NCBI RefSeq assembly: GCF_029167105.1
Contig: NZ_JARFML010000003.1
Location: forward strand, 62,001-126,000
DNA from: Bradyrhizobium yuanmingense
GTDB lineage: Bacteria > Pseudomonadota > Alphaproteobacteria > Rhizobiales > Xanthobacteraceae
Length of the DNA stretch: 64,000 bases
Direction of reading: 5' to 3'
Of this stretch, positions 39,789-51,268 are shown one piece after another. The position numbers were made by a program, and so were the translations under genes. Below the pieces are notes generated by a model. The model made no database searches. It saw only the letters and a program-made list of their open reading frames with translations, and was not told the DNA's origin. How positions within the stretch are numbered: position 1 is the stretch's first letter; each line of letters opens with the position of its first letter.

Positions 39789-39822
39789 AAAAGACGACCC
39801 CGGCATTTCGCTGCCGGGGTCG
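39789..39822 (-). terminator. Rho-independent terminator of groES-groEL
   Basis: Perfect 11-bp stem CGACCCCGGCA / TGCCGGGGTCG (39795-39805 and 39812-39822) with a six-base loop, followed on the minus strand by TCTTTT. It starts about 20 bases after the groEL stop. Confidence 0.92.
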
Positions 39823-39840
39823 CATTTTCAGCGAGAGTGG

Positions 39841-41538
<1,698 letters not shown>

Positions 41539-41564
41539 TCAGGATGAGTGCTGCGAGCGGTAAT

Positions 41565-41879
41565 TTAGGCGGCCTTCTTCTTGGCGAACGGATCCGTGAG
41601 AACGCCCAAGATGTCGCTTTCCTTCATAATCAACAGCTCCTGGCCGTCGATCTTGACCTCAGTGCCTGACCACTTCCCGAACAGGATGCGGTCGCCGACC
41701 TGGACATCGATCGGAACCAACTTGCCGGACTCGTCGCGGCCCCCGGGGCCGACGGCGATGACTTCGCCCTGGGAGGGCTTTTCCTTCGCCGTGTCCGGAA
41801 TGATAATGCCGCCAGCGGTCTTTTCTTCTGCGTCGATGCGCTTGACTACGACGCGGTCGTGAAGCGGACGGAATTCCAT
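41565..41879 (-). CDS. groES: GroES, 10-kDa co-chaperonin
   Basis: 104 residues: [20 protein letters not shown], the mobile loop [20 protein letters not shown] and the conserved [19 protein letters not shown] and [11 protein letters not shown]. The ATG at 41879 is preceded by AGGAGAG. First gene of the groES-groEL operon. Confidence 0.97.
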   Translation of the reverse strand: MEFRPLHDRVVVKRIDAEEKTAGGIIIPDTAKEKPSQGEVIAVGPGGRDESGKLVPIDVQVGDRILFGKWSGTEVKIDGQELLIMKESDILGVLTDPFAKKKAA

Positions 41880-41917
41880 GCAGATCTCTCCTAAGCAGTT
41901 ACGCAAGTTGAGGATTT

Positions 41918-41937
41918 CTCGATTGCTAGCAATCGAG
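41918..41937 (-). promoter_or_regulatory. 20-bp perfect palindrome before groES
   Basis: CTCGATTGCTAGCAATCGAG reads the same on both strands, 39 bases before the groES ATG. It is not the CIRCE element (TTAGCACTC-N9-GAGTGCTAA). Just upstream on the minus strand is TGGCAC (41946-41951), a perfect -24 element, but GG and GC are nine rather than ten bases apart, so the sigma-54 promoter is doubtful as read. Confidence 0.5.
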
Positions 41938-41999
41938 GCCCGTGAGTGCCAACGCAGGCGCACCTGAAATAGGACTGATTTGTTGGGGAACAAGTGTTT

Positions 42000-43465
42000 G
42001 TAGGAGGAAAATCCTCACTCACCGCCGAGCTCTGAATCCGCTTCAGGCAATTAACCTCGCGAGCTTGCCGCCGAGCACCCGACGCTATTCTGAGTGAGCT
42101 TTGTCTCTCTACCCAATATCGCTTTACAGTTCGATTCCCTTCAACCCGGTCTTGCAAGCCATGATCTTAGGACAAAAAGGGTAAAGGGCTGCCGATCTGG
42201 AGTAGCTTCAAATGAAACCGTCAGCTGAATTCGAAAGATCGCGCGGTCTTGGAATCCTGCGCCGAGATCGGGACTGCCTGCTCGGATCGATGGTTCGCTA
42301 GCCCTCGCGCCCGATCTGCCCGGTTTACGCCAGAGTGCCTCTGCCGGCATTGCGGCGGAATTGACTTTGGAGCAAATCGACGGCCTGGCGCACGCGAAGC
42401 TGTCTCAGGCCGCCACGAACGGGCATATGTTCCTCTCACCAGAGCCTGTCCTTATGCAATCGCGCCGGATGGCGTATACACGCGGACAGCGGCTCCGCCT
42501 CGAGTTGTCGAGCCGCCAGTGCGGGTTCGGCGTTAGAATAATCAGTTGAAAAAAACCTTCTTTGGACTTTGATCTCGATCAGGCGCCCCTAGATCGCAGC
42601 TTGAAGGTCGTGCTTGATGGAGAGATGTTCGGGCTTTGGCATCACGGGCGGTGTTCTGCTAGGCCGCGGCCAGACGGTGCCACAAAAATGCGACAGGGGT
42701 GTTCGACCTTGCTAAGTTGAGCGAGCGCACGTCTGAGCACTGTAGGTGAGGGCTACGAGAAAGCCAGATGTTAGGCCAAGATCGCCCTCCGCCTTTCGAG
42801 CTGCATCAGTGCATCAAAGCGCGGCAATGTTCTTTCGGCGCTCCTGCTTGGCATTGCAGACGACTTCCTCCTTCTCGTGCCAGCTTCGGCGCAGCGCTTG
42901 AAGTAAACTGCGCTTCGCCGTAGTAGCTACAGAGTGGTGCGAACGAGCTCCGCGCATTGCCATGCGACCTTTCGCCGGCCGGGTATGCGCAGACCTAAGT
43001 GAGCGCGTCCGGTTCATGGCACGAAGACAAGACCTGCCGTCGGACTAGAATGGGTATTTGGCATCAGGCACGAGTATGAAGCTCTTGGCTCTGCACTGTG
43101 CGAGGGACCAAAGGACACAAAGAGCTGCGGCCTAGACGCGATAAGCGTCTCATCTGGCAATAAACCTCAGTATAGTCTTTTCAACCCTTCCCAAATCAGC
43201 TGTTTATCTTCGTACGATTGAGATCACCCTTTGTCTCACGTCTGCTAGGAGCCGGGGGGTGCCAATTGGAGCTGCCAAAGCGCCGGATCCTGCCGTATGG
43301 ATCGAATTCGATAGGTTTCAGACGATGAGTTGCAGGCGACTTCCTTCTCACATGACCATGCCGCGCCCGGGTTCAATCCTTATAGAACCGCAGGGCTGCC
43401 GTTACTTTGTTCGAGCGATGACCACGGCGATGGCCGCTCAGCTTGTGCACGCTTAGGGAGGACTC
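42000..43465 (+). other. Intergenic region without a supported gene
   Basis: Short frames only. At 42372-42385 on the minus strand GG-N10-GC with TTTGC is seen but with a poor -24 half. At about 42221-42243 GTCAGCT...TCGAAAG faintly resembles a tts box (type III secretion), but spacing is wrong. Confidence 0.45.
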
Positions 43466-44737
43466 ATGGTCAACGATACTCATCATTCGCCGGCAGTATG
43501 CTTTCTCCTTGGCCTTCCACGCTCCGGGACGACACTCCTTGCCCACTTGCTGCAGCAACATCCGGATATCACAGCTCCCCCCGAGCCCTGGATAATGCTG
43601 GCACTAAACGAATTTGGCAGGGTAGACCACCGTCACCCGGCAATCGCATCAATGATCAAGACCGCGACCTCTGAATTCTTGGCTCGTATAGATCGTACGA
43701 TCGTCAGCCGCGCTTTTGCCGACGCGGCGTATGGCCAGTACTTGGCAGCGGCGGGCAAGCGTATCCTCATAGACAAGACGCCGCGCTATTGGATGGTACT
43801 TGAGTTTCTGGAAACTCTCTATCCAAAGACGCCACACATCCTTCTGATGCGCAATCCCTATGCTATTGCCGCTTCCTTGAAGTCGACGTGGGGCATCCCC
43901 CTCCACGCAGAACCCTCCTCTTCCATCAGCATATCGTCGCTCGCCGATCTTCTGATCCGTGTACCCGACAGCATTGCATCTGCACTCGCTGATCTGGTCC
44001 TAGGGCTTCCTAAGCTTGCAGCGCACCGGGCTCGACCGCAGACGCAGCTAGTGCAGTACGAGCGCCTTGTCGCGCGGCCGGAAGCGGAAGTCCGCCGCGT
44101 GATCGCGGGCCTTGGCCTTGATCCAGCAATCTCCGCGCCAACCACGACTGAGCAAACCGACTATCTTCAGTCAAGTAGCTTCGGAGATCGAAAGATCCTG
44201 GATAGACAGGCGGTCGATGACCGCTCTGTCCACGCCTGGCAAAACCAACTGAGCATCGAAGAGATGCAAACAGTAACCGATCTAATCGGCGCAGATCTGT
44301 TGGTGGAGCTCGGATATGAGCAAGAACTACGACAGGCACAGCAAGCTGGAGTTGTGGATAAAGGGAAAGAGGTAACCGAACTTTATCGTCGGATCTTTGA
44401 AATTTGGTGGAATTTGCGCTGCTCCGACGGCAGTGCAACGCACCTGGATTCCTCCAGCGCTGGGGCACCAACCCATAGTGTCCGCGAGCCTATTGAGAGT
44501 TCTTACCGCAGCTCCGAGCTCCCGAAGAATGCCACACAACATATGTCCGGGTCCGAAACTGAGGACGGTGTGCAACTGGAAAATTCGACGGCAGCTCTGT
44601 TGAGCCAAGCGCTGTTGGCCTCGGAGGCTGATCGTGCCGTGCAGCTAGACGCTAGGCGTGATCGCGATGCCGTTATCGAGACGCTCCGAGGCGAGATCGC
44701 TCGGCTTGAGGTGGCTCTCAACAATGGCGTGCCATGA
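43466..44737 (+). CDS. noeE: NoeE-like sulfotransferase (Nod-factor fucose sulfotransferase)
   Basis: 423 residues. PAPS-dependent sulfotransferase: the 5'-phosphosulfate loop is FLLGLPRSGTTLLAHLLQQH at residues 13-32 and the 3'-phosphate site is RNPYAIAASLKST at about residue 131. The TPRYWMVLEFL and EPWIMLALNEFGRVDHRHP blocks, together with a length near 420 residues, fit NoeE of Sinorhizobium NGR234, which sulfates the fucose on the Nod factor; NodH is only about 250 residues. The last 60 residues form a charged coiled-coil-like tail. GGGAGGA is eight bases before the ATG. nodPQ, which make PAPS, start about 260 bases downstream. No nod box is evident. Confidence 0.75.
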   Translation: MVNDTHHSPAVCFLLGLPRSGTTLLAHLLQQHPDITAPPEPWIMLALNEFGRVDHRHPAIASMIKTATSEFLARIDRTIVSRAFADAAYGQYLAAAGKRILIDKTPRYWMVLEFLETLYPKTPHILLMRNPYAIAASLKSTWGIPLHAEPSSSISISSLADLLIRVPDSIASALADLVLGLPKLAAHRARPQTQLVQYERLVARPEAEVRRVIAGLGLDPAISAPTTTEQTDYLQSSSFGDRKILDRQAVDDRSVHAWQNQLSIEEMQTVTDLIGADLLVELGYEQELRQAQQAGVVDKGKEVTELYRRIFEIWWNLRCSDGSATHLDSSSAGAPTHSVREPIESSYRSSELPKNATQHMSGSETEDGVQLENSTAALLSQALLASEADRAVQLDARRDRDAVIETLRGEIARLEVALNNGVP

Positions 44738-44999
44738 CTTGCACGCCAGAGCAAAAGCCCTGCTCTGACTGTACTTCTTAGCCTGCTATTGAACAGAAAT
44801 TAGGGCAGCAGAAGCTTTCGAGCGCGCTGGTCTCATGCTAATTGCCGACCAGTAGATCGAGTGGCACATGAGTGCTGGACTGTCATTGCTGTTCGCGCCG
44901 CGACGTTTGAGCCGATGGAAGCGCTATTCAGCCGCCTGGGAATCGGTCGAATCAAAGCGGCACCTTAATCAATAGAGAGCCTTTCATCGGAAAGAACTT

Positions 45000-45899
45000 A
45001 TGCTGCCAATACATCTTCGCCGCCTCGAAGCTGAATCCATCGAAATCATGCGAGAAGTAGTCGCCGAGTTCAGTAAGCCGGTCATGCTCTATTCGATCGG
45101 AAAAGACTCGAGCGTCATGCTGCACATTGCAATCAAGGCCTTCTATCCCGCGAAGTTGCCCTTCCCATTGCTGCACGTGGACACAACCTGGAAGTTCCGC
45201 GAGATGATCACTTTCCGGGATCAGACAGCCAAGCGGCTTGGCGTCGAGGTGATCGTGCACGTGAATAACGAAGGCGTCGAACGCGGCATCAACCCGATCG
45301 ACTCGGGGTCAGCACTTCACACTCAAGTGATGAAAACAGACGCCCTGAAGCAGGCGCTCGATTTCCATCAGTTCGATGCGGCCTTCGGTGGAGCACGACG
45401 TGACGAGGAAAAGAGTCGCGCGAAAGAGCGGATATTCTCCTTTCGTTCGGCCGGGCATGTCTGGGATCCCCGCAACCAGCGGCCGGAGCTTTGGAATCTT
45501 TTCAACACCCGAATTCGTCAGGGCGAAACCATGCGTGTGTTCGCAATGTCGAACTGGACCGAGCTCGACATCTGGGAATACGTCATGCTCGAGCAGATCC
45601 CGGTTGTGCCTCTCTACTTTGCAAAACAGAGGCCAGTCGTACGGCGAAGCGGCGCAACGATCATGGTGGACGACGGACGATTTCCGCTTAAGCCCAATGA
45701 AACACCAGAGATGAGGATGGTCCGATTCCGCACTCTGGGATGTTATCCCCTGAGCGGAGCCATCGATTCCAACGCGACCACGATCCAGGAAGTCGTAGAA
45801 GAAATGCGGAATGCGAGAGTATCTGAGCGCCAAGGACGCTTAATTGATACCGATGAAGCCGCTTCGATGGAGAAAAAAAAGCGGGAAGGTTACTTTTAA
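45000..45899 (+). CDS. nodP: NodP/CysD, sulfate adenylyltransferase small subunit
   Basis: 299 residues. With NodQ it makes adenosine 5'-phosphosulfate from ATP and sulfate. Typical of CysD/Nod[21 protein letters not shown], the PP-loop [60 protein letters not shown] and a final KKREGYF. The stop overlaps the nodQ ATG (TAATG), so the two are coupled. Near an island sulfotransferase this pair most likely serves Nod-factor sulfation, hence the nod name; the protein itself does not distinguish NodP from CysD. Confidence 0.93.
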   Translation: MLPIHLRRLEAESIEIMREVVAEFSKPVMLYSIGKDSSVMLHIAIKAFYPAKLPFPLLHVDTTWKFREMITFRDQTAKRLGVEVIVHVNNEGVERGINPIDSGSALHTQVMKTDALKQALDFHQFDAAFGGARRDEEKSRAKERIFSFRSAGHVWDPRNQRPELWNLFNTRIRQGETMRVFAMSNWTELDIWEYVMLEQIPVVPLYFAKQRPVVRRSGATIMVDDGRFPLKPNETPEMRMVRFRTLGCYPLSGAIDSNATTIQEVVEEMRNARVSERQGRLIDTDEAASMEKKKREGYF

Positions 45900-47785
45900 T
45901 GACTTTCATAGAGACGACCAAGTGTCTGGTTGGGGCCGGAACAAAGGACCAGATGCGATTCATCACCTGCGGTTCGGTGGATGACGGCAAGTCGACACTG
46001 ATCGGCCGGCTGCTGCATGACAGCAAGATGATCTGCGAAGATCAGCTCACGGCGCTGGAACGGGACAGCGCTAGGCACGGCACTACCGGCAGCGACATTG
46101 ATTTCGCGCTGCTCGTCGATGGCCTTGAAGCCGAACGGGAACAGGGCATCACAATCGATGTGGCCTACCGATTCTTTAGCACCCAGCGTCGCTCGTTCAT
46201 TGTGGCCGACACTCCCGGCCACGAGCAGTACACCCGCAACATGGCAACCGGCGCCTCGAATGCCGAGCTCGCCATCATCTTGATCGATGCTCGAAAGGGC
46301 GTACTGGTCCAGACCAAGCGCCACTCTTTCATCTGTTTCCTGCTCGGAATTCGTCATGTCGTGCTAGCAGTGAACAAGATCGATCTTGTCAACTACGAGC
46401 AGAAGAGTTTTGATCGGATCGTTGACGACTATTCGACTTTTGCTGCCGGTCTTGGCTTCACCTCTATCGTTCCGATCCCGATCTCCGCCCGCTACGGCGA
46501 CAATCTTGTCAGCCGTTCAGATCATACCAATTGGTATATTGGTCCCTGCCTGCTCGACCATTTGGACAGCGTCGATATCCAGCCCAACGCGGCTACTGCC
46601 TTCCGTTTTCCGGTCCAGTGGGTGAACCGGCCCAATCAAGATTTCCGCGGTTATGCCGGCTCGGTGGTTTCCGGGAGCATCTCGGCAGGCGACGAGATCG
46701 TTGCCGCAGCGTCCGGTCAAACTACCCGAATTAAGCGGATCGTGACCCAGAAGGGCGATCTTCCCCGCGCTGAGGCCGGCGATGCCGTTACCATCACCCT
46801 GGAAGACGAAATCGACATCAGCCGCGGCGATCTTCTGGCGCGCCCGAGCGAGCCTCCCAAGGTCGCTAACCAGTTCGCCGCCTATCTCATCTGGATGGAC
46901 AAGGACCCGCTCGTCCCTGGACGCAATTACATCCTGCGCGTTGGGTCACAGACCAAAACCGGCAGCATCACCGCAATCGAGCACCGGATCGACGTCAACA
47001 CACGTGAGCACCTGGCAGCACGGACGCTTCGTCTAAACGAGATCGGGTTTTGCAAAGTGGCGACGGCAGTGACCGTGGCGTTCGATCCTTTCGATAGCAA
47101 TCGGAAGACGGGATCATTTATCGTCATCGATCCCCATACGAATCGCACGGTTGGAGCCGGCATGATCGCCTTTGCGGTGCAGCGGGCGACCAACATCGCT
47201 TTGCAACCGCTGTCGGTAGATAAAGCAGCGCGTGCCGCACTCAAGAACCAGAAGCCTTGCGTCATTTGGTTCACCGGGCTGTCCGGCGCGGGCAAATCAA
47301 CCATTGCAAACATCGTCGATCAAAAGCTCTTTGCAATGTCTTGCCACACCATGATTCTGGATGGAGACAACCTCCGGCACGGATTGAATCGGGATCTTGG
47401 CTTCACCCAGGCCGACCGCGCTGAGAATATTCGGCGTGTCGGGGAAGTCGCCAAGTTGATGGCAGACAGCGGGTTGATCGTAATTTGCTCGTTCATCGCG
47501 CCCTACAGGGCTGAACGCGACATGATACGCAATCTGTTTGATGAGGAGGAGTTCATCGAAGTGTTTGTCGACACGCCGCTCGAAGAATGCGCGCGGCGGG
47601 ATCCCAAGGGTCTATATTCCAAGGTGAAGTCTGGCGAGATCAAGAGCTTCACCGGCATCGATGCGCCATACGAAAGGCCGTTAAGGCCGGAAATGCATCT
47701 CACGACTTTGGGACAAACGGCCGAGCAGCTAGCCGATGCGGTGGTCAATCTCTTGGTGGCCCGCGCTGTCATTGGCGATCGCTAG
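45899..47785 (+). CDS. nodQ: NodQ/CysNC, sulfate adenylyltransferase large subunit fused to APS kinase
   Basis: 628 residues. The N-terminal part is the GTPase of ATP sulfurylase: CGSVDDGKSTLIGRLLHD (P-loop), EREQGITIDVAYRFF, DTPGHEQYTRNMATGAS and AVNKIDLV, then elongation-factor-like beta barrels to about residue 440. The C-terminal part is APS kinase: WFTGLSGAGKSTIAN, LDGDNLRHGLNRDLGF, FIAPYRAERD and EVFVDTPLEECARRDPKGLY. Together with NodP it produces PAPS from sulfate and ATP. The fused NodQ/CysNC form is common in rhizobia. Complete, no frameshift seen. Confidence 0.95.
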   Translation: MTFIETTKCLVGAGTKDQMRFITCGSVDDGKSTLIGRLLHDSKMICEDQLTALERDSARHGTTGSDIDFALLVDGLEAEREQGITIDVAYRFFSTQRRSFIVADTPGHEQYTRNMATGASNAELAIILIDARKGVLVQTKRHSFICFLLGIRHVVLAVNKIDLVNYEQKSFDRIVDDYSTFAAGLGFTSIVPIPISARYGDNLVSRSDHTNWYIGPCLLDHLDSVDIQPNAATAFRFPVQWVNRPNQDFRGYAGSVVSGSISAGDEIVAAASGQTTRIKRIVTQKGDLPRAEAGDAVTITLEDEIDISRGDLLARPSEPPKVANQFAAYLIWMDKDPLVPGRNYILRVGSQTKTGSITAIEHRIDVNTREHLAARTLRLNEIGFCKVATAVTVAFDPFDSNRKTGSFIVIDPHTNRTVGAGMIAFAVQRATNIALQPLSVDKAARAALKNQKPCVIWFTGLSGAGKSTIANIVDQKLFAMSCHTMILDGDNLRHGLNRDLGFTQADRAENIRRVGEVAKLMADSGLIVICSFIAPYRAERDMIRNLFDEEEFIEVFVDTPLEECARRDPKGLYSKVKSGEIKSFTGIDAPYERPLRPEMHLTTLGQTAEQLADAVVNLLVARAVIGDR

Positions 47786-48513
47786 GGAGCCCTCTCCTAT
47801 GCCTTATGTGCTGCGCTCCAGTGAAAGGCGATCAGCAGACGCTTAGCGGAGAAGACCGCACTAAAACCTTGAGGATCGATACAAGGCGCCAACATGATGG
47901 CTGGGGGTGCGACGCGCCGCCAACAGTGCCGATGCGGGCTTGGTCGGCGAAACCGTCTCGCACTGAATTGTCACGCCTCTGTTCGATTGCGCGAGGTGAG
48001 CCCGATCCAAAGCCGCTTCCGGAAGGAAAGGCAACGCCGGGTTGATGTGCCACGCGCAATAGGCCACATCGAACGGGCGCCGGATGCGACCATCAAGGGC
48101 CGCAAGCGAGCCAACCGAGAGCGGAACGGCTCAGAGGTGCGGTCCGTTGCCGCATGCGCGCAGACTCATGAGTCCTGTTGTTATTGTATGCTCTGAGCTC
48201 GAGCTCTGAAACGCCACGTGAATCGCGTTCGCCACATAGGCCCGCTTGGGGCCTTGTTGCAGGACCGTTTCACGCAAGCCAGGTCTGGGCTGCGGACTGG
48301 TGGGCGTGAAGTGGACACGATGATGTGGCAACTCGGCGCAGCCGCATCAGTGGTCGACTGGATCGTCGCCAACCTCACGAGAGCATACGCGACAACGCGG
48401 ATACCGGGAGTCTCCGCAGCCCGACGGTGTCACCCAGCGCGGATATTCTGGAAGATCTTCACACCTCGGCCGGGGCAAGGACTGCGCCGGCCACCAATTC
48501 GAGAGGCGCGCCC
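47786..48513 (+). other. Intergenic region without a supported gene
   Basis: Only short shadow-like frames. A -24/-12-like match on the minus strand at 48474-48489 (CGGCGC-N5-TTGCC) leads away from any gene. Confidence 0.4.
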
Positions 48514-48723
48514 ATGAAAATCATCGCTGAGTTGACGCAGAAATACGCCGACTTCCCAGCCCCACACGTCCGTGCGTCGCGTCTCCCGAACGGTGCCGTT
48601 AGGTTGACCGTTTGCGGGCGGGGTGGCAAGCACGCGTGTATCGACCTTGAGGACGATGAGTGGCGTTCGTTTGTGTCACAAGCGCTGATCTCCGAAGAGA
48701 GCGACCGTTCGGCAATCAGCTAG
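48514..48723 (+). CDS. Small hypothetical protein (69 aa)
   Basis: MKIIAELTQKYADFPAPHVR followed by a short region with RLTVCGRGGKHACIDLEDD. Compact composition suggests a real small domain. Family not recognised. The start is one of several in frame; ATG 48514 fits best with the conserved-looking N-terminus. Confidence 0.45.
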   Translation: MKIIAELTQKYADFPAPHVRASRLPNGAVRLTVCGRGGKHACIDLEDDEWRSFVSQALISEESDRSAIS

Positions 48724-49199
48724 ATCGCATTCGAACGCGCGGGGCATTGTGGGAGCCTTGACTCACGGTGGCACCATGGGGATATCACTGCCTTAACATG
48801 CCGGGCAGAGAGACAGCCCCGCGCGTTCGGAGGAATGCCTAGGCTGCGCAAAAAAGTGAGACGTGATCATGTCGAATTGACTGAACGTATCGACGCCCCG
48901 CCGGATTAGGGCGACGGTGGAGATATCGAATTGCGCGCTAAGGACGTTTCTATCGTTCGGGCTCGCCTCGAAATCGACGAATGTTTTAACCCCAGTCATT
49001 TTGACGATTAGCGGAGGCAACGTCCCGATGGACCCGGTCGGCGCGAATGACGTGGACTTCGGCGCGACGATGTTTGCCGCCGATCTTCGGCAGTGGCTGG
49101 CGGATTGCGGCGGCTCCGCTGGGTCAAGCGTAAGCATCAATATGTCGGCGCACGGGACATTGCGCGAAGCCGATCCGCTAACTCCGCCAATCAATGCGT

Positions 49200-49690
49200 T
49201 TTGGGATTGGACTATTTCGGCGACCTGAAGCCACCGGGTCCACGGCGCATGGCTTCTTCGGCGTCTGTACTATCATGCCGTTTCCGAAATCGCGATGTTG
49301 GCGTTAGCGCCCAATGGGGACGCAGTTTTGGGACTTGATGATCTCGTAGTACTCATCGCACCATACGTTTGCTTGCGACGCCTCGACAAAGCAGAAGACA
49401 AGCGCGCCCGACCCGTGACGCGCTGCGTGCAAAATGTTCTCGCGTCGCGAACACGCCATCCAAATCGGGGGATGCGGCTTCTGGACTGACTTGGGCACGA
49501 CATTACAGGCCGGCATTTTGAAAAAAAACGCCCGTTATATTCTGGATACGGCTGCATCAACATCATATTGGCCGTCTGCTCGGCCAAAGCCGTGCATCTC
49601 GATCAGAGCGACGGATTCACCGGTTCCCCAATCAAGACGGCCTCCTGAGATCACATCGCAGTTTGTGACATCTCTGCTCGATTGGCGTCT
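49200..49690 (-). pseudogene. Luciferase-like flavin monooxygenase remnant
   Basis: Minus-strand blocks in shifted frames: GRLDWGTGESVALIEMHGFG (about 49650-49590), PEYNGRFFS, NVVPKSVQKPHPPIWMACSRRENILHAARHGSGAL, NVWCDEYYEI and, past a stop, DAEEAMRRGPGGFR. These match in order the middle of LLM-class flavin-dependent oxidoreductases. Frameshifts, an in-frame stop and missing ends make it dead. Confidence 0.75.
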
Positions 49691-49818
49691 CACACAGAAC
49701 AGATGCTCACGCGCTTATGAGTCGTGCAATGCAATCTCCGTGTCCGTCAATGCGAGCTTGGGTGGCGCATCTGGGGCGACGCGATCGAGCATGGTCAGCC
49801 AGAGTACGCGCCAATTAT

Positions 49819-50016
49819 GCACAATGGCGCCCGCCTAAGACGTACGATCTGAGGCATGATCGTGCGGCGTTTCACGTCCTAGCCGAATCCCGCGCCAGGG
49901 CTGCCTACGTCGAGCGCCTGCGGTCAGCACTTGCGCCTGGCGGTCACATACTCGCGACATTCGCGCCCGAGGGCCCGAAAAATGCAACGGTCTTTCCGGT
50001 GCAGCGCCATGAGTAG
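49819..50016 (+). pseudogene. SAM-dependent methyltransferase fragment
   Basis: KTYDLRHDRAAFHVLAESRA then AAYVERLRSALAPGGHILAT and FAPEGPKNATVFPVQRHE fits the end of the Rossmann domain of class I methyltransferases (YD..HDRAVFHFL...R..Y...L...L.PGGH...A.F). The SAM-binding front is absent. A fragment only. Confidence 0.65.
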
Positions 50017-50470
50017 GCGATCCGCGCTTAGATCCTGGGTGTTTTCGCGGGTGGCGTAGTTATCCATGATGATATGGACATTCGGACGTTCAGATCCCTG
50101 AGAGTCGGTCCTTTTCAAGAACTTCAGTAACTCGACTACCGGTAGCGCCTGTAGCCTTTGCCGATCACGAAGCACGAGGCGAGATTAAGCACGGCACGTG
50201 CCGCACATCGCTCTGCATGTTCGATGGGATCGACCAGTGTTTCGCGTTGATGGCGTCGTCGCGCAACGTTCGTTGGCTCGCCGCGGCAGCTTGATGGTCG
50301 TCGATGGTGCGAGGGCGGCCAGGGCCGACCTCGCCAAGCAGGCCATCACAACAATCGTTAATCGGTAGCGCCATTTGTCGAGGGTGTGTTCATCGAGGGC
50401 AGGTCCGCTAGCAACGGAGTTGCTTGCAATGCCTTTCTCTCACCGCGGGACCGCGCCGCACCGCTCAGGT
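49985..50470 (-). pseudogene. IS630-family transposase remnant
   Basis: Minus-strand pieces: DEHTLDKWRYR near 50390 (helix-turn-helix region), GEVGPGRPRTIDDHQAAAA (50330-50270), THWS-like AKHWSIPS, and later NVHIIMDNYATRENTQDL (near 50070), the DDE-domain motif. The middle is deleted and frames shift. Confidence 0.75.
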
Positions 50471-51197
50471 AGCAACCGAAGCAATGATGATGAGGATGAG
50501 ACGAACTTGCCTCTCGAAGTACATCCGCTCATGCTGGCTCAGCACAAGTGGCCCGTTCGGCTGGCCTGTCACCATTGCATACGCCACAAGCTCTCTCCTT
50601 CAGAGGTCCCAACGGTCACTTGCCCGCCTTACGCTTTGGGCGCGTCTTACCTTCGGAGCGTCATGGGAGTCATTGTTAGATCGTGCACATTCGGTGGCTC
50701 CTCGGATTCCATGCGACATGGCTTTGTCCGAAAAATTTCACACGGTCAGCTATCTGAGAGGGTTGAATCGAACCCTACGTCAAGTTGTAGGGTAGTGAAA
50801 CAGGCGGTGACGGGCGCGGGCACGGCCTTTAACGAGGGACAAAGAATGCGAATGTCCAAAATTCTAGGCTCATGCACGATGACTTCGGTCATCAGCGACG
50901 ATCGTGAAGCTCGCTATGTTTGGGTCAATATCAATGCGCGTCCGACAGATGCACCGGGCTCACCGTCGGATTGTAAGGCGCCCGTCACACGTACGCAGAT
51001 TGGATAACTGTCTTATCAGCGACGCGAGTGGCGGCCCTCGATCGCAATGCCAAAAGGAGGCTGCTGCGTTACCGTGACTTGCACTCGGCAACGCGGTGCG
51101 GCCCAATCCCCAGGGGATCTACAATGATATCGGTGCCGGCTTTACGCAGACAGGTTTGAATTGTCGTGGAGGGCCAGCGCGCCGTTCACTGGCGATT
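50471..51197 (+). other. Decayed region upstream of rtxA with repeat copy E
   Basis: The 210-codon frame at 50375-51007 has no recognisable domain and I do not call it. Repeat copy E lies on the minus strand at 50758-50791 (CTACAACTTGACGTAGGGTTCGATTC). Confidence 0.45.
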
Positions 51198-51212
51198 GGC
51201 CTTCGTCCGGCG
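51197..51212 (+). promoter_or_regulatory. Candidate -24/-12 promoter of rtxA
   Basis: TTGGCCTTCGTCCGGCG has GG and GC ten bases apart, but the -12 half (CGGCG) is far from TTGC. If used, transcription would start near 51223, supporting the GTG 51269 start of rtxA over the upstream TTG. No exact NifA site was found above it. Confidence 0.35.
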
Positions 51213-51268
51213 AATGACATGGTTTGACTCTGCAGAATTGTAATGGACACAACATAGAAGGGGATGGT

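Noticed and set aside
42221..42243. tts box (type III secretion regulator site)
   Set aside because: GTCAGCT and TCGAAAG are present but with the wrong spacing, and no effector gene follows.
48131..48331. IS630 remnant suggested by RVHFTPTS
   Set aside because: Seven residues match a DDE-domain motif but nothing around them does.
48474..48489. Sigma-54 promoter on the minus strand (CGGCGC-N5-TTGCC)
   Set aside because: Two mismatches in the -24 half and no gene downstream on that strand.
50375..51007. 210-codon frame as a gene
   Set aside because: No recognisable domain; overlaps an IS630 remnant and repeat copy E.
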